Assembly (NCBI GenBank): GCA_028551475.1
Contig: CM052362.1
Span: forward strand, 12,922,316-12,986,315
Origin: Casuarina equisetifolia
Lineage: Eukaryota; Streptophyta; Magnoliopsida; Fagales; Casuarinaceae
DNA length: 64,000 bases
Direction of reading: 5' to 3'
Under the pieces are notes generated by a model. The model saw only the letters and a list, made by a program, of their open reading frames with translations, was not told where the DNA came from and did not search any database. Of this stretch, positions 36,340 through 47,882 are shown piece after piece. The position numbers were made by a program, and so were the translations under genes. Numbering within the stretch: the first letter of the stretch is position 1; each line of letters starts with the position of its first letter.

Positions 36340-37560
36340 AAACTTTTAATATTGGATCACACTCCATTCTCTAAAAGAACTTTTCTCATCAAGTATCTTG
36401 GTGTCCCCTTTGTTACAAAGAGGCTTGCTTACACTAATTGTAAGGGTTTGATAAAAAAAAATCATTGGAAGAATTAATTAATAGGGATTAAGACATCTTA
36501 ACTATGCAAGAAGATTACAATTAGCAAAATCAATTCTTACTTTTATTTGTACATTTTGGATGCAAATGTCCCTTTTCCTAAAGCAAATCATTTATGAGAT
36601 TAAAAAAAAGATTAAGTACTTTTTATATGTAAGTAATTTGAAAGATTATAAAACTTATAAAGCCACTTGATAGGTTGTCTGCTCACCTAAAAGGAAGAAA
36701 GACTTAGGCTACTACATCTTAGAGTAGAGAATAAGTTTTGTTGGGGTAGTCACTTTAGAATCTCATCAATTATCCAAGTCATAAAATAGATGGATTTATA
36801 GAATTAAATGCAAGAAAACTTTAGTTATGTATCTTGATATCAAAATAAATATAGCATAGAGTCATAGAGGTCTTCTTAATTTATAAAAAATTCTCACATT
36901 TACGCTTTTCAAATCTTCTTATTATTATAAAAAGACATACAATGAATTATGCCAAGTTAATGTTGAGATTTAATGGCATGAGTTAAGATGGTTAGGTGGA
37001 ATTAACAAATATAAGTTCATTGGATAACTCATATGTAAGAATAGACTTCCTATTACAGAAGTGTTATTTTGATAGATCCTTTCAATTAACCTTTATTATA
37101 ATTTCTATAGGTTTCAATTTGAAGACATATCACACTTTGTTTTTTAAATGTACATGAATTAGACAAACTTGGCAAAGAATCTTTGCACAATAAGGCATTT
37201 ATAAGATTATTAACAATTAGAATTTTAAATTGCAATGAATGATTAAAGTAACTAAAAGAAATGAGTTAGCTTTGAAACCTTTTAAACTTTCTTTCTTAGC
37301 ATGTATTTATTGTTTATAGTTTAAATGAAATCATAGACATTTCTAACATAGGATGGTTGAAATACTAATATTATTCACTAAAATTGAGAAGGTACTATAT
37401 GGGAAATCATTTCTATTTAGGAACATTAAATTTCTTCAAGTAAATGTTTTGTTATGTCATAGCTAAAACATTTCAAACTTGACTTTTTCTTTGATGACCT
37501 AGAATGTGGGACTATAACCTTAAGCCTTTGCATTTTCCTATTCTTGGATAAATAAACTTA
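36340..37560 (+). mobile_element. LINE ORF2 3' fragment (RT tail)
   Basis: Plus-strand text around 36390-36460 reads YLGVPFVTKRL-like after one frame slip, the C-flank of LINE reverse transcriptase (Y-L-G-x-P), followed by a NY-ARRLQLAKSIL-like block near 36500-36530. Further on are remnants of the zf-RVT tail. Many stops are present. 37561-38220 holds no recognisable domain. Confidence 0.6.
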
Positions 37561-38220
37561 AATACTTGCATTGCATAAACCCCACCCTAAGCTTGACTTT
37601 TTCTCTCTCTTCTAAAAACTCTATTAACTTTTTCAAAAATTAATTCTTGCCTAACGCACAAATTCGGTCACCATATGGTGGCCATTTTTAGTCTCCTTCC
37701 ATCTTCGGAGGGTTAGGCTAGCAATGGTATGGACCAAACGGATTCTTGGCCTACTCTAAAGAGTGAACCATGCTTGAAATCTAACTTTTTAGAATAGCTC
37801 TTAAGCACCCAGAGGTGTTCACTACTCGCCGTCTGATGGGTTTCTCAGCAAAGGTGTTCTCATGGGTTAGCATTAATAACTTGCAATCCCTATATGGGTG
37901 CATTGACGACTACTATAGGGCTTTTGGATCCTTCAACTGAGGTTTATTTGGTCCAAATCGAGTTAGACCTACATGGATCTTGTGGCACAACTTCTAAATT
38001 TATTAGGGGGATTTCAATTCCACCTATAGCAGCATCCCTTGTTCCACTCTAGCCTAGGTCTTTACATCCATACCCACCCTTAATTCCTATAAACTTGCGC
38101 TCATAAAGGAGTCTTGCCACATATGGCCTCCTCCAATTCCTCTTATTCCCTTTTTTCCAAAAGAAAAAAACCATTTGTGAAGGGAATCCAAGTTTTGCAT
38201 CATTCCAGCAAAGTACCGCA

Positions 38221-39220
38221 TGTTAGGTTTTATGGCTATCCAAGAAGGGGGTTGAATTGGATATTTAGAAGCTTAGCTAATTTAAATAATTTTTATTTTT
38301 GATTTCTTGCTTAGTAATCATGACAAGATTAAATATCACAATAATATCAAAGCATAAGAATATAAATCATATTAGAAAAATCACATTCAAGAATTTCAGG
38401 GTGGTTCGACACTTTTTACCTACTTCCACCCTCTTCTCCTTCAACTTAAACCAAGTTGAAGTCTACTTTACTTCAAACTAGGAGAGCACCTCTCCTTCAC
38501 CTTACAACTCCTCAAAAGGACTTATATAGCTCACAGTTATAGAGTTAGGTTTATAAAACCTTAATACATCAAGCTAATTCCTCGAATATATGATATGAGT
38601 GAGGATTTAAGCTCATCAGAGAGCTAATTAAATGTATACATAATTAATTCAAGCTCTAATCATGAAATTCCCAAATTTCACAAATCTAGGGTTGCGGATT
38701 TACAATGATCTTTATGTGCAAATAATGTTTCAGATAATCTAGCACATGCAAAGATCAATCTATTAAATGATTTTCACAAGATAACAAATTTAGGAAATAT
38801 CACCGAAGATTTTCTTTTTCTTTAAAGATTGAAGAACATGGCCACAAGAACAAATCAATGAGGGCTTAAATCTCTTTTGATCAAATCAGTAGGAATATGT
38901 CTCAGCAAGCACAAAATACTCATATGAAGCTCTCTTTTATAGCAGATATTCAAACCTTGAACATGTTAGGGTTTCGGTTCAAACCTTTTTGAACTTCTCC
39001 TATTGAGATTTGATAGACACGACGTCATACAGTTGCAGACTAGCCATTCTGACACTTAGTCACCTTATCATTCTTCTCGTTGGAGTCAGCGTCGTGAGAG
39101 AGATCGAGAGGAGGAAGGTAGCTTTAGTTGAGTGTGAGGCTAGGGCTTCAGACGTGTTCAATCATAAGAGCTTAAGCTCTTATCTGCTCAAGACGCTGCC
39201 GTTTTGTATAAGTGAAAGGC
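38221..39220 (-). repeat. 3' LTR of the 38221 Copia
   Basis: It starts TGTTAGGTTTTATGGC and matches 44201-45219 to AAGTGAAAGGC. It lacks an 18-20 bp stretch present in the right LTR near 45020-45040. The right border is where homology stops. A purine tract (minus-strand AAGGGGAG) at 39306-39315 lies 85 bp further in, so the true LTR may be longer and the other copy truncated. Confidence 0.88.
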
Positions 39221-39374
39221 ACAATGGAAGATAAGTGAGAAAGATGGATAAAAATGAAGAGTATGGTAGTAGAGATCTGACTTGGTCGAGATGTATAGAT
39301 GGTGCTCCCCTTCAAGATAGGAATCAAATAAAGAACACATAAGCATGATGTAGAAAAAAAATTGCTTACAGATT

Positions 39375-40034
39375 TTAAGCAATATCGTTAAGCAGACACA
39401 TACCAAGCTCTCTTCGGAGAGTAGAGAACTTTTCATTATTCAATGGTTTAGTAAACATATCAGCAAGTTGCTGGTCAGTCCTAACAAATTCAATAGAAAT
39501 ATCAAATTTTTCAACATGATCACGAATGAAGTGATGTCTTATTTCTATATGTTTGGTTTTAAAGTGTTGTATTGGATTTTTAGTTAGATTTATTGCACTA
39601 GTATTATCACACTTCAATGGAATCTTAGTAAAAGAAAGACTATAATCTTCTAATTGTTGTTTCATCCATAGAATCTGAGCACAATAGCTAGCCACAGCTA
39701 TGCATTCTGCCTTAATAGAAGAAAAAGCAACGCTGTTTTGTTTCTTGGAGTGCTAAGAAACCAGCATATGTCTTAGAAATTAACATGTACCACTTGTATT
39801 TTTTCTATCTATTTTTCAATCAGCATAGTCAGAATCACTAAATGCATGTAAATCAAACATAGTGTCTCTTGAATACCAAATGCCTAATGTAATTGTATCT
39901 TTTAGATACCGAAAGATCCTTTTAATAGCCTTTAAATGTTGTTCTTTGGGATTAGATTGAAACCATGCACATAAACAAACACTGAACATGATGTCTGGCC
40001 AAGAAGCAGTTAAATATAGTAAGGAACCAATCAT
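39375..40034 (-). pseudogene. Copia RT connection and RNase H segment
   Basis: 39816-40034 reads IGSLLYLTASWPDIMF and the FSDSDYAD block that opens RNase H. After a frame break, 39375-39695 reads KCDNTSAINLTKNP, KHIEIRHHFIRDHV and LADMFTKPL, the expected RNase H core, ending in a stop at the end of pol. No envelope-like frame follows before the LTR. Confidence 0.9.
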
Positions 40035-40174
40035 GCCTCTTTATAATTTAGAATCAACACCAACTCCAACATTATCATATGACAAAGATGTAAATGTGCT
40101 CATGGGAGTATTTATCAGTTTAGAATCATGCTTGTTGTATTTCTTAAGTAATCCCTTGGTATATTTAGTTTGAC

Positions 40175-40630
40175 TTATAAATATTCCTTTATATGTTTGT
40201 TTAATTTGGAGTCCAAGAAATAATTTAATTCACCCATCATACTCATCTCAGACTCATGTTTCATAGAATCTGTAAATTGTTCACACATAACAGAATTTGT
40301 AGAACCGAACACATTATCATCAACATAGATTTGGACAATTAAAATTTCTCTCCCTTGTGTCTTAATAAACAACGTACTATCTACCTTCCCTTTTTTAAAA
40401 TTTGTATTTAATATAAAGGTACTCAGCTTGTTATACCAAGCTCGTGGGGCTTGTTTCAACCCATATAAAGCTTTAGAAAGCTTAAATACATGATCTGGAC
40501 ATGTGGGATCTTCAAATCCAAGTGGTTGTTCCATATAAACCTCTTCCTTGACAACACCATTTAAGAATGCACTTTTTACATCCATTTGAAAAAGTGTAAA
40601 GTTCATATAGCAAGCAAAAGCAAGAAGCAT
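40175..40630 (-). pseudogene. Copia reverse transcriptase segment
   Basis: [11 protein letters not shown] (first catalytic Asp), [13 protein letters not shown] and the active-site YVDD (in [12 protein letters not shown]) are all present in 151 codons. An upstream piece carrying W-x-L-V-x-K-P-like text extends to about 40900 across stops. This domain copies the element RNA into DNA. Confidence 0.92.
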
Positions 40631-40927
40631 TCAAATGGCTTCTAATCTAGCTATGAGAGCAAATGTTTCATCATAGTCAATTCCTTCTTCTTGACTATAT
40701 CCTTATGCAACTAATCTGGCTTTGTTTTTGGTAATTGTCCTGCACTTATCTAATTTGTTTTTGAACACCCATTTGGTTCCTATGATTGAAAGGTTTTGTG
40801 GTCTTGGAACTAATTTCCAAACTTTGCCCCTTTCAAACTGATTTAGTTCTTCTTGCATAGCAAGAAACCAACTTTCATCTTTAAGAGCTTCATCTACTTT
40901 CTTTGGCTCTATTTGAGATAAGAAAGC

Positions 40928-41632
40928 TTAATGTTCACATGTGTTATGATATCTAGACCATGTACTTACACTATTTATAGGATTTCCTAAAATATGTTGT
41001 TGATCTACTTCATTTCTTACTCTAGGAAAGGTAAATTCACTTGAGTCTAACTCCCCCTTAACGGATACATACTTATCATTTGCATCTTGTTCAGTGGGGT
41101 TCAAATCAGAATCATCCTTAAAATTTACATGAATAGACTTTTCAACGACTAGAGTTCTCTTATTGAAAACTCTATATGCTTTGCTAGTTTGAGAGTAACT
41201 GAGAAATATGGCCTCATCACTCTTAGAGTCAAGTTTTTCAAGTGACTCTTTTCTATGGTTTAAAACAAAGCATTTACTTCCAAACACATAAAAGTATGAT
41301 ATATTAGGTTTTCTACCAAATAGTAACTCAAACGGAGTCCTTCTTAAGACTGGTCTTAAGAATGGTATATTTGAGATATAGCAAGCTGTACTTACAACTT
41401 CTCCCTAAAAATGTTTAGGAAGATTGTATTCACATATCATAATTCTAGTCATTTCTTGGAGTGTTCTATTTTTCCTTTCTACAACACCATTTTGTTGCGG
41501 TGTCTTAAGTGCTGAAAAATTGTGAGATATGCCATTTTTAGAACAGAATTTCTCAAAAAGGTAATTTTTGAACTCACCACCATGATCTGTCCGAATCTTA
41601 ACTATGGTAAGATCTTTTTCATTTTTGACCAT
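40928..41632 (-). pseudogene. Copia integrase core and C-terminal segment
   Basis: TDHGGEF (catalytic Asp, the second of D-D-E) and PQQNGVVERKNR (catalytic Glu) lie in 41405-41632. The C-terminal part at 40928-41287 has FGSKCFVLNHR and the K-S-D-E-x-I-F-L-x-Y-S block. The first catalytic Asp would lie between 41640 and 41830, where stops break the frame. Integrase inserts the cDNA into the host chromosome. Confidence 0.87.
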
Positions 41633-41836
41633 TTTAGAGAAATCAACAAATTTCTTGAATGCTTCATCTTTCCTAGCAAGTAGATATACCTAGGTATATC
41701 TAGTATAATAATCTACTATGACTAAAGCATAATATTTTCCATTTATAGTAGCTGTTCTTAAAGGACCAAACAAATCTATATGTATCAGTTCTAACGGTCT
41801 TGAGGTAGACACTGTTAACTTTGGCTTAAAACTACT

Positions 41837-42166
41837 TTAGGTGTGCTTCTCTTTCACACAAGCATCACATAATTGATCTTTATCAAATGTAAGCTCGAGT
41901 AGTCCTCTAACTAAGCCATTCTTAGATAATTTCTCTAATAGTCCTAGACTAGCATGACTGAGTTTTCTATGCCACAACCAAGCATCAACACTTTTATTAA
42001 CACTCAAGCATGTTTGTTCATTTGTTAACTTACTAAGATCAAGTACATAAATATTATCTTTTCTTTTCCCAATGATTCTCACATTATTTTCCAGATTTTC
42101 AACAAGACAAAGTTCTTTTCCAAATCTAATTTTAAAGTTATTATCACACAATTGACTTGTACTCAA
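41837..42166 (-). pseudogene. GAG-pre-integrase (zinc-binding) segment
   Basis: LWHRKLSHASLGLLEKLS followed by LCDACVKEK gives the H-H-C-C zinc-binding pattern at the N-terminus of Copia integrase. It shares the frame of the integrase core at 41405 but a stop separates them. Confidence 0.85.
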
Positions 42167-42224
42167 TAAATTAAATTTCTATTCATCAACATACAACACA
42201 TCAAATATGAGAAGGGATTTAGGG

Positions 42225-42413
42225 TTACCTAACTATACCCTTAATTCTTCCTTTGGAGTTATCTCCAAAAGATACGGTACCTCTGGACTTCAACTTAAGT
42301 GTTGAGAAGACCTCCATCATCCCAATCATATGATAGGAATAGCCACTGTCCAAAATCCATAGTTCTTTGTGCTTCTTCTTGTCTATGTTCATGCTCATAT
42401 CCTGTAGAAACAA
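42225..42413 (-). pseudogene. Copia protease segment
   Basis: ELWILDSGYSYHMIG carries the aspartic-protease D-S-G catalytic triplet in the W-x-L-D-S-G-x-x-x-H-M context of Copia. The segment is short because it is framed by stops and lies out of frame with gag. In an active element it would cut the gag-pol polyprotein. Confidence 0.85.
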
Positions 42414-42417
42414 AAGT

Positions 42418-44138
42418 TTATGTTGGAGATCTTGGTACCCTTTTTCCTTTGGGTCCGTGAGTGTTAGTTTCTATTGCATTTTTCATTTTCTTAGGCATCC
42501 ATAGTTTCCTGATCTTGTATGACCTTCTAAATCTAATTGGACATATATTGAATGAATGACCAATATATTTACAATAAGAACATTTATGATGCAACAAAAA
42601 TTCATAGTTATTATTATCAAAGAAATTTGTAGATGTTTTTACGTTTTTCAAAGAATTGTATCCTATACCAACTTTATTGTATACACCTCTTTGTGATTTT
42701 AATATATTATTTAACAAGTCATTACCTTTTGTAAACTTGTGCAACAATATATTAGTTTCATCCAGTGTCATTTGAATCTCAGATTTTTCTTTTTCTAACT
42801 CCAGAATTTTCATGTTAAGTCTAATTATGTCTCAGTTTTCACATACTATTTTTGATGCATCATCATGCTTATTTTCTAGATTAGAGTAAGTATTAATCAT
42901 AAAGCATGTATTAGTCTTAACATAAACATTTTCAGAAGTATTTTCATGCATGCAAGTCATAGATAATGCCATGGCAAGATTATCAATTTTAGATTTAACT
43001 TTTGCATATTTATATTTAGCCTTCATTTTCTTATGTTTTTCTTTCATTTTTGTTGCATATTCAACCAAATCAAGAAAGGCAGTCTCAATGTCACCACTGA
43101 GATTTGTTTTGGGTTTAGACTCACTTACCTTGAGTTCTTCTTCTATTGTTGCATTTGCAGTTAAGCAAAGGTGAGCAACTTCTTCTTGTTCCTCTTCATC
43201 TGATGAGGAGCTTTCATCATCCCAGGCAGCAATCATTGCATTCTTCTTTCCTTTATTATTCTTCTTCTTCTTATTGAGTGAGGGACAATCAACCTTGATA
43301 TGTCTAGGTTTTCTACACTTATAGCATAAGTTATCCCTAGAATCATATGTTTCATTCCTTCTAGGGTGTCCTCTATTTTTTCCTAGTTCCTTTTTAAGGT
43401 ATTTTCTAAATCTTCTAGCTATAAGAGCAATCTCATTATTTTCATACTCAACTTCTTCAGTCTTTTCTATTTCTACTTTTAGAGCAAGTGACCTTTTCTT
43501 CTCCTTTTCTTTTACCCATCTAATTAATTGTATTTCATGAGTCTTTAGTGATCCTAATAGATCATCTAGGGTTAGACTATCTAGATCATGTGCTTTTTCT
43601 ATGGCCATTTTCATTGGATCCCAGCTCTCTGGTAAAGATACTAGCATTTTTCTAACCATTTCTTCATTTGTATAGGTCTTACCTAGCAACCTAAGTTCAG
43701 ATATTATTTCTGTAAATCTACCAAACATGTCATTAATAGTTTCAGATTCAAGCATAGTAAACAGTTCATAATCATAAGTGAGCATGGTTACCTTAGATGA
43801 CTTAACCTTTTTAGTACCTTCGAATATGACTTCTAATTTGTCCCATATTTCCTTGCTAGTGAGGCAAGATGACACCTTATTGAATTCATGAGCTTTCAAC
43901 CCACTATAAATTATGTTCATAGGCTTAGCATTTATTCCTATGATTTTAGCTTCACTTTTGCTCCATTCATCAATTTCGGGTAAGGTAAAGTAGTACCCTT
44001 TTTGATTATCTGCCAAGCTTCAGGGTCTTGACCAACAATGAAGACTTGCATAAGTTGCTTCCAATGTCTATAATTTATCCCATCAAACAAAAGTGGTTTA
44101 CTATACCCCGTAACAGCTACTCCTTTCTCCATAGTCAT
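42418..44138 (-). pseudogene. Copia gag, broken by a frame slip and a stop
   Basis: The N-terminus (from 44138) has the SKPLLFDGINYRHW motif of Copia capsid proteins. The reading frame slips near 44000, then continues 394 codons (to 42832) with the UBN2 capsid core, a zinc knuckle CYKCRKPRHIKVDC, an acidic D/E/S run and a Lys-rich coiled-coil-like segment. An in-frame TGA at 42832-42834 is followed in the same frame by a second zinc-knuckle segment, CSYCKYIGHSFNIC, to 42418. Gag forms the virus-like particle and packages the element RNA. The two widely spaced knuckles and coiled coil resemble large-gag Copia lineages (inference). Confidence 0.88.
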
Positions 44139-44183
44139 GTAAGTGGATCCACTCTAGGATATTAAGCCTTTAAATTAGAGAAC

Positions 44184-44198
44184 TTGACTCTGATACCA
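44184..44198 (-). other. Copia primer-binding site
   Basis: The minus strand reads TGGTATCAGAGTCAA two bases inside the 5' LTR. This is the complement of the 3' part of initiator methionine tRNA, the usual Copia primer. Confidence 0.9.
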
Positions 44199-44200
44199 AT

Positions 44201-45219
44201 TGTTAGGTTTTATGGCTATCTAAGAAGGGTGGTTGAATTGGATATTTAGAAGCTTAGCTAATTTAAATAATTTTTATTTTTGATTTCTTGCTTAGCAATC
44301 ATGACAAGATTAAATATCACAGTAATATCAAAGCATAAAAATATAAATCCAATCAGAAAAATCACACTCAAGAATTTCACGGTGGTTTGGCACTTTTCAC
44401 CTACTTCCACTATCTTCTCCTTCAACTTAAACCAAGTTAAAGTCTACTTTACTTTAAACTAGGAGAGCACCTCTCCTTCACCCCACAACTCCTCAAAAGG
44501 AGTTATACAACTCACGGTTACAGAGTTAGGTTTATAAAACCTTAATACATTAAGCTAATTCCTCGAATATATGATATGAGTGAGGATTTAAGCTTATCAA
44601 AGAGCTAATTAAATGTATGCAGAATTAATTCAAGCTCTAATCACAAAATCCCCAAATTTCACAAATCTAGGATTTCAGATTTACAATGATCTTTATGTGC
44701 AAATAATGTTTTAGATAATCTAGCACATGCAAAGATCAATCTATCAAATGGCATTCATAAGATAACGAATTTAGGAAATATCACCAAAGATTTTCTTTTT
44801 CTTCAAGGATTGAAGAACACAGCCATAAGAACAAATCAATGAGGGCTTCAATCTCTTTTGATCAAATCAGTAGAAATATGTCTTAGCAAGCACAAAATAC
44901 TCATATGAAGCTTCCTTTTATAGCAAATATTCAAACCTTGAACACGTTAAGGTTTTGGTTCAAACCTTTTTAAACTTCTTCCATTGAGATTTGATAGACA
45001 CGATGTCACATAGCTGTAGATGGTGATTTTCCAGCAAACTAGCCGTTCTGACACTCAGTTGCCTCATCATTCTTCCCGTTGGAGTCGGCATCGCGAGAAA
45101 GATCAAGAAGAGGAAGGTAGCTTTAGTCAAGTGTGTGGCTAGGGCTTCAAACGTGTTCGATCATAAGAGCTTAAGCTCTTATTTACTCAAGATGTTGTCG
45201 TTTTGTATAAGTGAAAGGC
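44201..45219 (-). repeat. 5' LTR of the 38221 Copia
   Basis: It pairs with the left LTR across its whole length. After 45219 the sequence changes to a GGGCTCCGG-rich repeat that has no counterpart at 39221, so this LTR may be cut at its outer end. Confidence 0.88.
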
Positions 45220-45223
45220 GTTG

Positions 45224-45335
45224 GGCTTCAACTTCACACAGGCTCCGGTTTTGCATCTCATAGGCTATGGTTTCTTTTTCTCACGGGCTCCGGTTTCACA
45301 GGTTGCACTTTCACGGGCCTTAGCTTCATGGGCTC

Positions 45336-45367
<32 letters not shown>

Positions 45368-45370
45368 CGT
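45224..45370. repeat. GGGCTCCGG tandem repeat and (AT)n microsatellite
   Basis: Degenerate 18-25 bp units around CACGGGCTCCGGTTTCA repeat from 45236 to 45336, followed by an (AT)n run at about 45338-45368. This GC-richer patch starts immediately where the 5' LTR homology ends. Confidence 0.75.
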
Positions 45371-45939
45371 ATACATATATGTATATATGTTTCATGTATC
45401 CATATATATAAATATATGGTCGGTCCAACGAATATGTATACTCTAATGTAATAAGCCTTTGCTTTTCAAATGTACCTATAAGCACATCAATTCCTAGTAT
45501 CAAACTTCTTTAATATAACCAATAATATGAATTAAGCTACTAATTAAAATATAGATAAATCAAATTGACTTCATATTTGATGTTTGATAATAAAATGTAA
45601 GAACCCGGCTACTTTATAATATCATTAATTGATATTATAATTTGCACACCTTTTACTTCCTTTGATTTTTTTAATATGTGCACATAATTTCACATATTCA
45701 ACATATATTCAAATATAATAAAGTTTTTCTCAATCAAAACATACAACACATGATTTTCAACACTGCCTAGCTACAAAGTTTCATAAGTTAATCATTATAA
45801 CAAGCTTCAAGTCTAATTGCCTTTTGGTGAACTCCTTCAAGTAACATTCTCATAAGGCCTAGTACAGCCTACCAACATAGGCAAAATGGATCTGTGCAGC
45901 ATTTGGATTCTTCTTGCTTCAAAAGGGGACCTCATCATA

Positions 45940-46500
45940 GCATGGTCACATAGAATCTAGGATGTTTGAGAATCATCAATTCATCCTCACGAAATGGTCC
46001 CAGGAGCTAAACAAGCGCAAACAACCAAAAAAGGCCACAGGATGGCTACATTTAATCGGTCTACCCCTTCCCCTTTTTAGTCTTATTGCTCTGCAGGGAA
46101 TAGGAGACTTTTTTGGTCATTTTTCAAAGGCAAATGATGCCATTCTATTCCTAGAAAATTGCATGTTAGCAAGAATATGTGTGGAGTTGGATTTCTCAAA
46201 GCCTTTTCCTACTAAAGTTTATGAAGGAGGGCAAAAAGTGGTAAGAAATTGTTTATGAAATGAATGTGCGTTATTGTTTATTTTGCCAACACACAAGGGC
46301 ATGATGTGTTTGTGTGTAAAAAGAAACTGCATAGGCAAGAGAAACCAAAAGCAAATCAACTAGCCAAAGTGATCAATGATCCCAAGGAGTGAAAGAAAAA
46401 GACCAAGGCATCAACCTCAATGGACTTGGGTATTGTTGCTACAACAATCACAACTATTGTGACTAATAAAGATAAAGACAAGGCCCAAAAGGGTGTTTAT
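45940..46500 (+). pseudogene. LINE ORF1 relic (DUF4283 type)
   Basis: A 98-codon open frame (45962-46258) reads HLIGLPLPLFSLIALQGIG then ARICVELDFSKPFP, the DUF4283 pattern of plant LINE ORF1 and related zinc-knuckle proteins (G-L-P-L...IG....ARICVE-D-SKPLP). The following text to about 46500 carries a degenerate C-rich knuckle region and a Lys-rich tail. A stop at 46258 breaks it. In active LINEs this is the RNA-binding protein. Confidence 0.72.
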
Positions 46501-47130
46501 ACCCTTTATGTTGATGAATAGTAATTATGAATAGTTTGATATAAGATTTTTCCTCAATGACTTAACTCAAATTAGTTTAATCAAACTATAGAGGGTTGAG
46601 AACATCAAGCCACATAAGATTTATATAGATATGAACAAGATATAGCTTAGTTTGTGAGCATTAAAGATTGATTTTTCCAGCTGCACGTTTTTTCCTTTTA
46701 TAAGCTCTTTTCTACACAATTTTTCTCAACAAGAGAGAGAAAGGTTAATGAAACAAATGGCTCATGCTTTACCTTAACTCACCTTTGATTTTCCCATTGA
46801 GAATGTCATAGTTTCTCCTTTGGGTTTGTATTTAACATGGGGTCAATTGACTTTAATGGTCATTAAGAAAACAGAGTTGTGTCTCTCTCTCTCAACAATT
46901 GAAGCCGGGTTTGTTGATGCTTCTTCTACTACCTGCCAAGAAATGTGGCTGTGAAGGTTACTCATGGAAATAGGATTTGAACATAACAAAGAAACTGTGG
47001 TATTCCATGATAGTAAACTCAGCAATAGCAATGACTAGAAATTCGAGTCACCACTACAAGACAAAACATGTGGCTGTAAAGGTTTACTATGTACGAGAAC
47101 TTGTTAAATCAAAGGTAGTATGTTGAATAG

Positions 47131-47754
47131 TGTGGCATCATGATGGTCCAATAGTTTGACTATCATGGTGAGGCGGTTTGTTAAGATGTGGGCAGTGAAT
47201 CCCACATTGCTAAAGAATACATTAAGAATCCTACATATAAGATAATGAATTCTACCACTTAGTGCCTTGAAGTTTAAAATTGGATATGATCCTTCATCTA
47301 TAAAATTTTAGATGTCAAAGTTAAAGTCCTACCTTAGCACCCTTATGGATACAAATCAAATATCCACATGATAAAATAGGCATCACAATGTAATTTGGGT
47401 TGTACCATTACAATTAGAGGACATGTTAAAGAAATAGTGTTGAGTTATTTCATATTGCTGAGGATTCTTTTTATCACTCCATGGGTTATCCTTGATTTGA
47501 GCCCACACATTACTCACATAATATCCCACCATGATAGTCAAATAATTAGACTATCATGATGAGGGGACATGGAGAATTGTGTGGCATCATGTTGGTCCAA
47601 TAGTTTAACCATCACGGTGAAAGTATGTTAAGATGTAAGCAATAAATCCCACATTACTAAATAATAAATTAAGAATGCTACTTATAAGATAATAGATTTT
47701 ACCACTTAATGTCTTAAGGTTTAAAGTTGGATAAGAGCCCTTTTCTATAAAATT
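47131..47754. repeat. Direct duplication (about 180 bp) around a palindrome
   Basis: TGTGGCATCATGDTGGTCCA starts copies at 47131 (to about 47307) and 47580 (to about 47754), also sharing a CCCACATT and a TATAAGATAAT block. Between them, 47530-47558 holds a 10 bp inverted repeat, CATGATAGTC/GACTATCATG, around a 9 bp loop. The copies may be fragments of an LTR or small foldback element. Confidence 0.75.
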
Positions 47755-47769
47755 CAATAAAGTAGTATT

Positions 47770-47845
47770 CGAGTTCTGTCAAAGCGGTGAACATCAGGTT
47801 GATATATTCAGTAAGTCACTTCCTTGTGTCCAACATGAAAAGCTG
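47770..47845 (+). pseudogene. Copia RNase H C-terminus of the composite element
   Basis: GEHQVDIFSKSLP and HEKLRELI match the end of Copia pol (Q-x-A-D-I-F-T-K-x-L-P ... L-R-x-x-L). It lies directly upstream of the polypurine tract and 3' LTR. Confidence 0.72.
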
Positions 47846-47882
47846 CGGGAGCTCATTGTGGTGACGACCGTCCCGGTCAAGG

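Larger units (their letters stand above)
38221..45219 (-). mobile_element. Copia element with two LTRs, 7 kb, minus strand
   Basis: Direct LTRs at 38221-39220 and 44201-45219 flank a minus-strand gag-pol in the Copia order gag, protease, integrase, RT, RNase H. The tRNA-iMet primer-binding site beside the right LTR fixes its direction. Compared with other elements here its reading frames are long and its LTRs similar (roughly nine in ten bases by eye), so it is the youngest large insertion in the window. It sits inside the older composite Copia. Stops and frame slips between domains show it can no longer make a full polyprotein. Target-site duplication was not found; the base before the left LTR is in CCGCA, with no match beyond 45219. 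Confidence 0.92.

Noticed and set aside
38221..45219. Endogenous pararetrovirus as an alternative for the large minus-strand element
   Set aside because: It has LTRs, integrase before reverse transcriptase and a Copia-type primer-binding site, and no movement-protein-like frame.
45258..45503. Frames encoding YIYIYI repeats
   Set aside because: They are translations of the (AT)n run and the GGGCTCCGG repeat, not genes.
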